Source: Stenotrophomonas sp. MYb238
GTDB taxonomy: Bacteria > Pseudomonadota > Gammaproteobacteria > Xanthomonadales > Xanthomonadaceae
DNA: 64,000 bases
NCBI RefSeq assembly: GCF_009496535.1
Contig: NZ_WIDL01000011.1
Span: 1-64,000 of the forward strand
Reading direction: 5' to 3'
The first letter of the stretch is position 1. The number at the start of each line of letters is the position of its first letter. The notes beneath the pieces were generated by a model that saw only the letters and a list, made by a program, of their open reading frames with translations, had not been told where the DNA came from and searched no databases. Of the stretch, positions 30,079 through 37,907 are shown piece after piece. Made by a program: the position numbers and the translations under genes.

Positions 30079-30612
30079 ATGAGCCGCTGGCGTCCCCCCG
30101 CAGAAAAGAGCACCGCCCTGATCACCGCGCAGGGCCACGCACGGCTGAAGGCCGAACTGGACGAACTGTGGCGGCAGCGCCGGCCCGAAGTGGTCAAGGC
30201 ACTGGCGGCCGCCGCGGCCGAAGGCGACCGTTCGGAAAACGCCGAGTACACCTACCGCAAGAAGCAGCTGGGCGAGATCGACCGACGCGTGCGCTACCTG
30301 AGCAAGCGCCTGGAGGTGCTGCGCGTGGTGGACACCCGCCCGAGCGACCCGGATGCGGTGTTCTTCGGCGCGACGGTGGAACTGGAGAACGTCCAGTCCG
30401 GCCAGACCCACGTCTACCGCATCGTCGGCCCGGACGAGACCGACGCGACGGCCGGCTGGATCAGCATCGACTCGCCGCTGGCCCGCGCCCTGCTGAAGAA
30501 ACGCATCGACGACGCGTTCGACGTGGAACTGCCCAGCGGGAAACAGGGCTTCGCCATCGTCGCCATCGACTACGCGGCCGGCCCGCAGGATCCGTCGGGC
30601 GCCGATGCCTGA
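30079..30612 (+). CDS. greB: Transcription elongation factor GreB
   Basis: A 177-residue Gre factor that rescues backtracked RNA polymerase by stimulating RNA cleavage. The N-terminal coiled coil has [20 protein letters not shown] and the acidic tip [20 protein letters not shown]. The C-terminal FKBP-like domain has [20 protein letters not shown] and [19 protein letters not shown]. The extra C-terminal length and RKKQ motif favour GreB over GreA. Start ATG 30079 gives [20 protein letters not shown], the usual GreB beginning. Confidence 0.92.
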   Translation: MSRWRPPAEKSTALITAQGHARLKAELDELWRQRRPEVVKALAAAAAEGDRSENAEYTYRKKQLGEIDRRVRYLSKRLEVLRVVDTRPSDPDAVFFGATVELENVQSGQTHVYRIVGPDETDATAGWISIDSPLARALLKKRIDDAFDVELPSGKQGFAIVAIDYAAGPQDPSGADA

Positions 30613-30800
30613 GCGTCCGCCGCGCCTTGGTCGCGGCGACGATCCGCGCACCCGGCACATACGCCAGCGCATGCGATCAGCCCGCCCGCATCGTGGAATC
30701 AAGCCACTAGCCAGCGCCGTCCGGAACATACCCGGACGTATTTGACGCGCCTTCGCCGGCCTGTGTATTGCTCTGCGGTTGCCCATGTCACGGAAGAAGC

Positions 30801-31808
30801 ATGCACGCGCCCGACACCATCGCCCCCGCCCTCGAACAAGACGTCGCCAGCCAACGCCGGCAGGCGCGTACCGGCATCGTCATCGACGCCTCGTGCGACG
30901 TGTCGGCCGATTTCATCGCCCATCCCGACGCGGCGGTGATTCCCATCCCGATCCGCATCGGCCCGGTCACCTATGTCGACCAGCACGACGCCGACGCGAC
31001 CAGCCGCTACATGCGCGAGAACGCCAACGGCGAGGGCGTGTCCGGCCAGTCGATCCCGCTGGACGCGGCGCAGATGAGCGCGTTCTTCCTCGAGCGCTTC
31101 GCGCTGGAATACGACTCGGTGTTCTGCCTGACGATCACCGCCAGCCGCAGCCCGATCCACGATGCCGCCCGCCACGGCAGTACCCTGGCGATGAACGCCA
31201 TCCGTGCCGCGCGCCAGGCCTCGGGCATCACCCGGCCGTTCCAGTTCCGGGTCATCGACACCCGCAACATGTTCGCCGGCTCCGGCGTCCCGGCCATGGC
31301 CTTGATGGACATGCTGCGCGCGCAGGTGCCGCCCAAGGACATCCGCGATCCCCTGCAGCGCATCATCGACACCACCCACACCTATTACGTCCCGGACAAC
31401 CTGGGCTACGCGCGCACCCGTTCGCGCGTGCGCGGCGACCGCAGCATCAAGCTGCTCAACGTGCTGCTCGGCAGCGCGCTGGACATCAAGCCGATCATCC
31501 TCGGCCGCAACGGCGACACCCATCCGGTCGCACGCTTCCGTGGCCGCGACGAAGCCTGGAGCCGCCTGTTCGCCCACGCCGGAACACGGGTGCGGCGTGG
31601 GCTGCATGCCCCGCACCTGGTCGTTTCCTACGCAGGTCCAGTGCAGGAAGTGCTGCAGCTCGAGGCGCTCGCCCAGTTGCGCCATACCTGCGAGGCGGAA
31701 GGCGTGCGCCTGCACGTGCTGCCGATGAGCATCACCGGGATGATGAACATCGGCCCCGGCGGGCTCACCCTGGCCTTCGCCGGCGAGCCGCAGAACGACC
31801 GTTTCTGA
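30801..31808 (+). CDS. DegV family fatty-acid-binding protein
   Basis: A 335-residue DegV-family protein. The first domain reads TGIVIDASCDVSADFIAHPD, then VIPIPIRIGPVTYVDQHD, and the characteristic QSIPLDAAQMSAFFLE and CLTITASRSPIHDAARHG segments. The second domain ends in MSITGMMNIGPGGLTLAFAG, matching the conserved GPGxxGLA-type end. DegV proteins bind long-chain fatty acids, and in Gram-positives (as FakB) deliver them to a kinase; no FakA-like kinase is encoded in this window. ATG 30801 is preceded by GGAAGAAG. Confidence 0.85.
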   Translation: MHAPDTIAPALEQDVASQRRQARTGIVIDASCDVSADFIAHPDAAVIPIPIRIGPVTYVDQHDADATSRYMRENANGEGVSGQSIPLDAAQMSAFFLERFALEYDSVFCLTITASRSPIHDAARHGSTLAMNAIRAARQASGITRPFQFRVIDTRNMFAGSGVPAMALMDMLRAQVPPKDIRDPLQRIIDTTHTYYVPDNLGYARTRSRVRGDRSIKLLNVLLGSALDIKPIILGRNGDTHPVARFRGRDEAWSRLFAHAGTRVRRGLHAPHLVVSYAGPVQEVLQLEALAQLRHTCEAEGVRLHVLPMSITGMMNIGPGGLTLAFAGEPQNDRF

Positions 31809-31841
31809 AGCCGGCCGCAGGAGCGCATCGTAGGAGCGCCT

Positions 31842-31912
31842 GTAGGAGCGCACTTCAGTGCGCGACGGGCTTTACCGGGAAGGCCTCATCGCGCACTGAA
31901 GTGCGCTCCTAC
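31842..31912. repeat. SMAG-type (GTAG) palindromic repeat, variant with GCGCACT stem
   Basis: Inverted dimer with unit GTAGGAGCGCACTTCAGTGC. Compared with the 3454 element, the inner stem is GCGCACT-TC-AGTGCGC instead of GCGACT-TC-AGTCGC, so changes are paired on both arms. A truncated extra head (GTAGGAGCGCC) lies at 31830. It separates the convergent degV-like and DUF3025 genes. Confidence 0.9.
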
Positions 31913-31920
31913 AGGTGCCC

Positions 31921-32808
31921 CTACATGCGCTCCTGCGCTTCATGCAGCGGCGGCGGATACCGGCGGCCTGCGCGCAGCGGCCGGAAGTAGTCGGCCCGCG
32001 CGTGGAAGGCGGCGTCCTGCCGCGGGTGCCAGCCCGGCACGCCGGCCAGCGGCAGCGGCCGCAGCTGCAGCGGGTCGTCGAGGATTTCGCCGGCCGCCAT
32101 CGCTTCGGCCACGCGCGCCACGCAGGCTGCGTCGTCCCCGCCCTGCGCCACCACGCACCGCCCGACCAGCAGGCGCCCGGGCGCCAGCGCCTGCTCCATC
32201 AACGCGTGCCCGATCACCGCGGCAACGGCGATGCCGCCGTCCTGCCAGCGCGACGCGTGCGTAGCGAACAGTTCGTACCAGCGATGGCCGTCCCACAGTG
32301 GCAGCAGGGCCGGATCGGCGATGCGCACGATCACCCCGCATTCGTCGAACTGGGTCAGCGCCTGCTGCGCGCGGTTGCGCCGCTGCGGCCCCAACGCGGC
32401 GATGTGCAGGCACTGGCGCGTGTTGAGCGCCAACTTGATCGCCGGATGGCGCGCCCAGACCAGCGCATTGAACAGGTCGTGCCAGTTCTCCATGCGGGTG
32501 GCGATATGGCCATGCGTGGCGATGCGCGTCTCGTAATGCAGGCCATCGGCGAGCAGCGCCGCATCCTGCGCGACGAAGCGCCGCCCCGGCAGCGGCAGCG
32601 CCGTGTTGAGCGCGTCGATGCCGGGCCACGCCGCCGAGGTCAGCAGCGCCCGGTGCCCGGCATAGGCCTCGAACAGCGGATGCCGGAAACATGCCGGATC
32701 GACCTGCGCCCGCGGCGGCGCGACGAAGCGGCGCCGACCGGATGCGGCATCGGCACCGGCATCGTCCGGCGCGGCGCGGCCGTCCCTGTCGCCCGGCTGG
32801 CCGGTCAC
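31921..32808 (-). CDS. DUF3025 domain protein
   Basis: A 295-residue cytoplasmic protein. [20 protein letters not shown] and [20 protein letters not shown], with the later [12 protein letters not shown] and GHALMEQAL segments, match the DUF3025 family, whose function is unknown. The GTG start at 32808 overlaps the rimO stop (GTGA), implying translational coupling. The N-terminal 30 residues are low complexity, so the functional start might be slightly later. It is the last gene of the rimO pair, followed by a GTAG repeat. Confidence 0.82.
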   Translation of the reverse strand: MTGQPGDRDGRAAPDDAGADAASGRRRFVAPPRAQVDPACFRHPLFEAYAGHRALLTSAAWPGIDALNTALPLPGRRFVAQDAALLADGLHYETRIATHGHIATRMENWHDLFNALVWARHPAIKLALNTRQCLHIAALGPQRRNRAQQALTQFDECGVIVRIADPALLPLWDGHRWYELFATHASRWQDGGIAVAAVIGHALMEQALAPGRLLVGRCVVAQGGDDAACVARVAEAMAAGEILDDPLQLRPLPLAGVPGWHPRQDAAFHARADYFRPLRAGRRYPPPLHEAQERM

Positions 32809-34166
32809 AGCACCTTGAGATCGAACGGCCTGGCGGCCTGCGTGACGAGGGCATCGCCGAACAGGTCGTGCTCGTCGCTGTCGGTGATCTCCACATCGAC
32901 GAAATCGCCCACGCGCAGCCCGGCCTCGGCGGCGTTCTGCACATGCACCAGGCCGTCGATTTCCGGCGCATCGGCCTTGGAGCGCGCCACCGCGATGCCG
33001 TCCTCGATGGCATCCACCAGGCACTGCTGCACGCTGCCGATCTTCGCTTCGAGCTTGGCTGCGGAAATGGCGGCCTGCTTCTCCATGAAGCGCGCCAGGC
33101 GCTCCTGCTTCACTTCTTCCGGCACCGGATCGGGCAGGTCGTTGGCGGTGGCGCCGTCCACCGGCGAATAGGCGAACGCGCCGACGCGGTCGAGCTGGGC
33201 GGCGTCGAGGAAATCGAGCAGCTGCTCGAACTCGGCCTCGGTCTCGCCCGGGAAGCCGACGATGAAGGTCGAGCGCACGGTGATGTCCGGGCTGATCTGC
33301 CGCCAGCGCAACACGCGCTCCAGGGTCTTGTCGACCGCGCCCGGGCGCTTCATCAGCTTGAGGATGCGTGGGCTGGCGTGCTGGAACGGGATGTCCAGGT
33401 ACGGCAGGATCCGGCCCTGCGCCATCAGCGGCACCACGTCGTCCACGTGGGGATAGGGGTAGACGTAGTGCAGGCGGGTCCATGCGTCCAGTTCGGACAG
33501 GCCCTCGCACAGCGCCTTCATACGGGTCGCGTATTCCTTGCCGCGCCAGGTCCCCGGCGCATACTTCCGGTCCACGCCGTAGGCCGAGGTGTCCTGCGAC
33601 ACCACCAGCAGTTCGCGCACGCCGCCCTTCACCAGGCGCTCGGCCTCGCGCAGCACGTCCTCGACCGGGCGCGACACCAGGTCGCCGCGCATCGACGGGA
33701 TGATGCAGAAGCTGCAGCGATGGTTGCAGCCTTCGGAGATCTTCAGGTAGGCGTAGTGGCGCGGGGTCAGCTTGATGCCGTAGTCCGGCACCAGGTCGAC
33801 GAACGGATCGTGCTTCGGCGGCAGCGCGGCGTGCACCGCGTCCATCACGCTGGTGTAGTCCTGCGGCCCGGACACCGACAGCACGTCCGGGTACTGCTCG
33901 CGGATCATCTCCGACTTCTTGCCCAGGCAACCGGTGACGATGACCTTCCCGTTCTCGTTCATCGCCTCGCCGATGGCGTCCAGCGATTCGGCCACGGCCG
34001 AGTCGATGAAGCCGCAGGTGTTGACCACCACCACGTCGGCCGAGTCGTAGGACGGCACAATGTCGTAGCCCTCCACCCGCAGCTGGGTGAGGATGCGCTC
34101 GGAATCGACGAGGGCCTTCGGGCAGCCAAGGCTGACGAAGCCGACTTTGGGGTTCAGCTGGGACAT
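32805..34166 (-). CDS. rimO: Ribosomal protein S12 methylthiotransferase RimO
   Basis: A 453-residue radical-SAM enzyme that methylthiolates an aspartate of S12. The N-terminal UPF0004 domain has [20 protein letters not shown] and [12 protein letters not shown]. The radical-SAM cluster motif is CNHRCSFC (Cys147, 151, 154) in [18 protein letters not shown], and a C-terminal TRAM domain follows ([20 protein letters not shown]). The LGCPK and SMRG motifs are typical of RimO rather than MiaB. Start ATG 34166. It overlaps the downstream DUF3025 gene by 4 bp. Confidence 0.96.
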   Translation of the reverse strand: MSQLNPKVGFVSLGCPKALVDSERILTQLRVEGYDIVPSYDSADVVVVNTCGFIDSAVAESLDAIGEAMNENGKVIVTGCLGKKSEMIREQYPDVLSVSGPQDYTSVMDAVHAALPPKHDPFVDLVPDYGIKLTPRHYAYLKISEGCNHRCSFCIIPSMRGDLVSRPVEDVLREAERLVKGGVRELLVVSQDTSAYGVDRKYAPGTWRGKEYATRMKALCEGLSELDAWTRLHYVYPYPHVDDVVPLMAQGRILPYLDIPFQHASPRILKLMKRPGAVDKTLERVLRWRQISPDITVRSTFIVGFPGETEAEFEQLLDFLDAAQLDRVGAFAYSPVDGATANDLPDPVPEEVKQERLARFMEKQAAISAAKLEAKIGSVQQCLVDAIEDGIAVARSKADAPEIDGLVHVQNAAEAGLRVGDFVDVEITDSDEHDLFGDALVTQAARPFDLKVL

Positions 34167-34276
34167 GGGGTCTGCGGTTCTGGGGGCCGGGGATCGGAAT
34201 GACCTGGGGCCGGAAGCGCGGCGATTATACCGGGCCGGCCATGAACTCCTCGCCCCGCCTCGGTTCCCCCGCCCCT

Positions 34277-34359
34277 GTAGGAGCGACTTCAGTCGCGATG
34301 GGGCTTTCCCCGTGAAGGGATCGTCGGAAAAGCCCCATCGCGACTGAAGTCGCTCCTAC
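34277..34359. repeat. SMAG-type (GTAG) palindromic repeat in a divergent promoter region
   Basis: Inverted dimer of GTAGGAGCGACTTCAGTCGC with an 83-bp total length. Unlike the other four copies, it lies between divergent genes (rimO and a hydrolase), 62 bp before the latter's start. Confidence 0.9.
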
Positions 34360-34421
34360 GGAAGGGGTGCGCCACGCGTGCCGGGCGCGATAATCCCGGC
34401 ACACCCCCTTGGAGTCCCGCC

Positions 34422-35081
34422 ATGTCCCAGTGGATCACCCTCGACACCGCCCACGGCCCGGTACGCGCCTGGCAGGCCCTGCCCGATGGCCCCGCGCGCG
34501 CCGCGCTGGTGGTGATACAGGAAATCTTCGGGGCCAACGCCCACATCCGCCGCGTCGCCGACCAGTACGCCGCCGACGGCTATGCGGTGCTGGCGCCGGC
34601 GTTCTTCGACCCGCTCGAACCGGGGCTGGAGCTGGACTACGACGCCGCCGGCACCGCCCGCGGCAAGGCGCTGGTGGACGAGCTGGGCGTGGACCGCGCG
34701 GTGGACATCGTGGACGCCGCCGCCCGCGCACTGGCCGGCCATGGCAGGGTCGGCACCGTGGGCTATTGCTGGGGCGGCACCATCGCCATGCTCGCCGCGC
34801 AGCGGTTGGGCCTGCCCTCGGCCAGCTACTACGGCGCGCGCAACGTGCCGTTCCTGGACATCCCGTTCAAGGCCCCGGCGATCTTCCATTTCGGCGCGCA
34901 GGACCCCTCGATCCCCGCGGCCGCCGTTGCAGCGCATCGTGAAAAGCAACCATCGATGCAGGTATACGTGTACCCCGCCGACCACGCCTTCAACCGCGAG
35001 GTCGGCGCGCACTACCACGCTCCGAGCGCCGCACTGGCGCGCGAACGCACCTTGGCCTTCTTCAGCGAGACCCTGCGATGA
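34422..35081 (+). CDS. Dienelactone hydrolase family protein
   Basis: A 219-residue alpha/beta hydrolase. The catalytic triad of the family can be placed: nucleophile Cys116 in GYCWGG, Asp161 in FGAQDPSIP and His188 in YPADHAFN, with Glu34 in VIQEIFGAN interacting with the Cys. Dienelactone hydrolases open the lactone in chlorocatechol degradation, but no such pathway is seen nearby, so a housekeeping esterase role is more likely. Start ATG 34422. Its stop overlaps the start of the HIT gene (ATGA). Confidence 0.9.
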   Translation: MSQWITLDTAHGPVRAWQALPDGPARAALVVIQEIFGANAHIRRVADQYAADGYAVLAPAFFDPLEPGLELDYDAAGTARGKALVDELGVDRAVDIVDAAARALAGHGRVGTVGYCWGGTIAMLAAQRLGLPSASYYGARNVPFLDIPFKAPAIFHFGAQDPSIPAAAVAAHREKQPSMQVYVYPADHAFNREVGAHYHAPSAALARERTLAFFSETLR

Positions 35082-35500
35082 CCGAAGTTGTGACGTCCGA
35101 TTTCGAGCTTGACACCCGCCTTGCCGCCGACAGCGTCCTGATCGCCGACGGCCCGCTGTCCCAGATCCGCCTGATGAACGACGACCGCTTTCCGTGGGTC
35201 GTGCTGGTCCCGCGCGTTCCCGGCGCCAGCGAGTGGATCGACCTGGACGGGAACCAGCAGCGCCTGCTGCTGGCCGAGATCAACCAGATCTCCCGCCACC
35301 TGAAGCAGAAACCCAACGTCACCAAGCTCAACATCGGCGCGCTGGGCAACATCGTGCCGCAGCTGCACATCCACCTGGTCGGCCGCCACGAAGGCGATGC
35401 CGCCTGGCCCGGCCCGGTCTGGGGCAGCGGTCCGGCGCAGCGCTTCGACCCGGCCGTGCTGGCCGAGCGTGTCGAAATCTGGCGCCAGCGGCTACGATAG
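35078..35500 (+). CDS. HIT family nucleotide-binding hydrolase
   Basis: A 140-residue histidine-triad protein. The catalytic region is GNIVPQLHIHLVGRHEGDAA (His97, His99, His104), with WPGPVWG downstream as in Ap4A-hydrolase-like HIT proteins of gammaproteobacteria. The N-terminal strand IRLMNDDRFPWVVLVPRVP is also family-like. Such enzymes hydrolyse dinucleoside polyphosphates or AMP conjugates. Translation is coupled to the upstream hydrolase through ATGA. Confidence 0.9.
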   Translation: MTEVVTSDFELDTRLAADSVLIADGPLSQIRLMNDDRFPWVVLVPRVPGASEWIDLDGNQQRLLLAEINQISRHLKQKPNVTKLNIGALGNIVPQLHIHLVGRHEGDAAWPGPVWGSGPAQRFDPAVLAERVEIWRQRLR

Positions 35501-35530
35501 CCGCCACCTCAACCAAGGACCTGCAAGTCG

Positions 35531-35698
35531 ATGCGCTCCAATCTGATCGCCGCCCTGATCCTGATCGTCGTCGGCCTGTTCTTCCTGGCCAAGAACCTGG
35601 GCTGGATCAACGGCAACATCGGCTCGATGCTGGCCACGTGGTGGCCGGCCATCCTGGTGGCCGTGGGCATCGGCATGCTATTCGGGCGCGGCAAGTAA
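35531..35698 (+). CDS. Small two-helix membrane protein (DUF5668/LiaF N-terminal-like)
   Basis: A 55-residue protein with two hydrophobic helices, IAALILIVVGLFFLAKNLGW and MLATWWPAILVAVGIGMLFG, separated by a short polar loop (INGNIGS). This pattern matches the DUF5668 domain found alone or at the N-terminus of LiaF-like stress-response proteins. It follows the HIT gene by 30 bp and is followed by a bidirectional terminator. No function can be assigned. Confidence 0.8.
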   Translation: MRSNLIAALILIVVGLFFLAKNLGWINGNIGSMLATWWPAILVAVGIGMLFGRGK

Positions 35699-35719
35699 CC
35701 CCAACCGCCGCTGGAAACG

Positions 35720-35746
35720 AAAAGGGCGCGGATTCCGCGCCCTTTT
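35720..35746. terminator. Bidirectional intrinsic terminator
   Basis: AAAAGGGCGCGG-ATT-CCGCGCCCTTTT, a 12-bp perfect stem with A/T runs on both sides, between the DUF5668 gene (+) and dcd (-). It can serve both. Confidence 0.9.
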
Positions 35747-35770
35747 CATTGCTGCGACCGCAGCGGCGGC

Positions 35771-36343
35771 TCAGGTGCGCGGCAGGGTCACGCCGGTCTG
35801 GCCCTGGTACTTGCCACCGCGGTCGCGGTAGGAAGTCTCGCAGACGTCGTCCTTGTCGGCCTGGAAGAACAGCATCTGCGCCACGCCCTCGTTGGCGTAG
35901 ATGCGCGCCGGCAGCGGCGTGGTGTTGGAGAACTCCAGCGTCACGTGGCCCTCCCATTCCGGCTCCAGCGGCGTCACGTTGACGATGATGCCGCAGCGCG
36001 CGTAGGTGCTCTTGCCCAGGCACACCACCAGCGTGTCGCGCGGGATGCGGAAGTACTCCACCGTGCGCGCCAGCGCGAAGGAATTCGGCGGGATGATGCA
36101 CTCGTCGGCCTCGATGTCGACGAAGCTCTTCGGATCGAAGTGCTTGGGATCGACGATGGTCGAGTTGATGTTGGTGAACACCTTGAACTCGCGCGAGCAG
36201 CGCACGTCGTAACCGTAGCTGGACGTGCCGTAGCTGACGATGCGCTGGCCCGCGACCTGCTTGATTTGCCCGGCCTCGTACGGCTCGATCATGCCGTGCT
36301 GCTCGGACATGCGGCGGATCCAGCGGTCGCTCTTGATGCTCAT
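35771..36343 (-). CDS. dcd: dCTP deaminase
   Basis: A 190-residue dCTP deaminase that converts dCTP to dUTP for thymidylate synthesis. Seen: [40 protein letters not shown], the nucleotide-binding [20 protein letters not shown] and the catalytic Glu in [13 protein letters not shown], plus the C-terminal [15 protein letters not shown] tail that closes over the active site. Length is standard for the trimeric monofunctional enzyme. apbC lies upstream on the same strand; in relatives the order metG-apbC-dcd is common. Confidence 0.97.
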   Translation of the reverse strand: MSIKSDRWIRRMSEQHGMIEPYEAGQIKQVAGQRIVSYGTSSYGYDVRCSREFKVFTNINSTIVDPKHFDPKSFVDIEADECIIPPNSFALARTVEYFRIPRDTLVVCLGKSTYARCGIIVNVTPLEPEWEGHVTLEFSNTTPLPARIYANEGVAQMLFFQADKDDVCETSYRDRGGKYQGQTGVTLPRT

Positions 36344-36598
36344 TCGGGGTCCTGACGGATCGGGTGGAAAGCGGAATTCTAGCCGGTAGCGCCGGCCACG
36401 GGCCGGTACACGCCATCGCGGCGCGCCATCGTCCCATGATCTGCGCAACAACCGCGGGCCCCGGCGGCGCCAGCCAGGCTCCGCGCCTTTGGGGCGCCCC
36501 GGACTCGGGGGACGCAACACTCCATGCCGGTCGCTGGCCGGCATCTGCGCCGATGCCCGGGATGCGGGGGCGCCGGCCGCCGGCACTACCCCGCGAAT

Positions 36599-37453
36599 TC
36601 AGACCAGCGAGGAAACGATGGGAATCCCGGCGCGCGGGCGCTTGCCCAGTTCCTCGATCATCCGCTGCGCCGCGGCCACATAGGCCTGGGACGCCGCCGA
36701 TTCCGGCACCGCCGCCACGATCGGCGTGCCGGCGTCGCCCTGTTCGCGGATGCCAATCTCCAGCGGCAGCGAGCCCAGCAACGGCACACCGTACTGCGCC
36801 GCCATGCGCTGGCCGCCGCCCTCGCCGAATAGGTGCTCGACGTGGCCGCAGCTCGAGCAGGTATGCACCGCCATGTTCTCGACGATGCCCAGCACCGGCA
36901 CCTCGACCTTCTCGAACATCTTCAACGCCTTGCGCGCATCCAGGGTGGCGATGTCCTGCGGCGTGGTCACGACCACCGCCCCGGCCACCGGGATCTTCTG
37001 CGCCAGGGTCAGCTGGATGTCGCCGGTGCCCGGCGGCAGGTCGACCAGCAGGTAGTCCAGGTCGTCCCAGCGGGTGTCGTTGAACAGCTGGGTCAGCGCC
37101 GACGTCGCCATCGGCCCGCGCCAGATCATCGGCGAGTCCTGCTCGACCAGGAACCCGATCGACATGGTCTCCACCCCGAACGCCCGCATCGGCTCGATCG
37201 ACTTGTTGTCCGGGCTCTCCGGCCGCCCGCTCAGCCCCAGCATCGCCGGCACGCTCGGCCCGTAGATGTCGGCGTCCAGCACCCCCACCCGCGCCCCCAG
37301 CCGCTGCAGCGCCACGGCCAGGTTCACCGCCGTCGTCGACTTGCCCACCCCGCCCTTGCCGGACCCCACGGCGATGACATTGCGGATGCGGGGATGGGGG
37401 GAGAGGCCCTTTTGCACCTGATGGGCGCCACCCCGTGGAACAGACCGACTCAC
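36599..37453 (-). CDS. apbC: Iron-sulfur cluster carrier protein ApbC (Mrp)
   Basis: A 284-residue P-loop ATPase of the Mrp/NBP35 class that carries and transfers Fe-S clusters. The deviant Walker A is VGSGKGGVGKSTTAVNLAVA, followed by VGVLDADIYGPSVPAML, the switch DYLLVDLPPGTGDIQLTLAQ and the cluster-binding CxxC in HTCSSCGHVEHLFGEGGG. The N-terminal DUF59 domain of longer Mrp proteins is missing. A GTG start at 37453 is assumed. metG, the usual divergent neighbour in Xanthomonas, is replaced here by a TonB-dependent receptor locus. Confidence 0.93.
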   Translation of the reverse strand: MSRSVPRGGAHQVQKGLSPHPRIRNVIAVGSGKGGVGKSTTAVNLAVALQRLGARVGVLDADIYGPSVPAMLGLSGRPESPDNKSIEPMRAFGVETMSIGFLVEQDSPMIWRGPMATSALTQLFNDTRWDDLDYLLVDLPPGTGDIQLTLAQKIPVAGAVVVTTPQDIATLDARKALKMFEKVEVPVLGIVENMAVHTCSSCGHVEHLFGEGGGQRMAAQYGVPLLGSLPLEIGIREQGDAGTPIVAAVPESAASQAYVAAAQRMIEELGKRPRAGIPIVSSLV

Positions 37454-37907
37454 GTGGAACCTCTACATTTCCAAAGGTGGAACTATAACCGGTGCGATAT
37501 GCGAGATGGACCGGCAGGCGGCAAGCAGGCAATGGCACCCGGCGAAATGTGTGGCCAATCGCGCCGGCGGACACCAGGCGAAGAGAAGCGCGCCGCCTTC
37601 AACGCCCCCAGAGCCAATCGACTGGAAGCCGCATTTCCGTCGATCCAAGCACTTCTGCAGTCTTTCTGCCGGCATGTTGCCGTCTTTGCCCCGAATTCTT
37701 GCCGATCCTGGCGGCGACCTTGCCAGATCCGTGCTTTATGACTTTGGAGTGAACAGTTGACCCCAAAGATTAACTGTGTGTTAACTTCACACTATCGGCA
37801 ATTGAAACGATTTCGCCTGTAACAAAAGCATGCCACTTCACGGCTTCCCTTCCTCTCTCGCCGATCAAGGGGAAGCCTTGGATTCCATACAACGTAAGGG
37901 GACATTG
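37454..37907. promoter_or_regulatory. 454-bp intergenic region before the TonB-dependent receptor
   Basis: No gene is seen. The stretch is less GC-rich than its surroundings, especially 37740-37830. That part has overlapping inverted repeats: ACAGTT (37753) with AACTGT (37772), and TTAAC (37770) with GTTAA (37780). It probably holds the receptor promoter and an operator. A long untranslated leader precedes the ATG at 37908. Confidence 0.45.
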
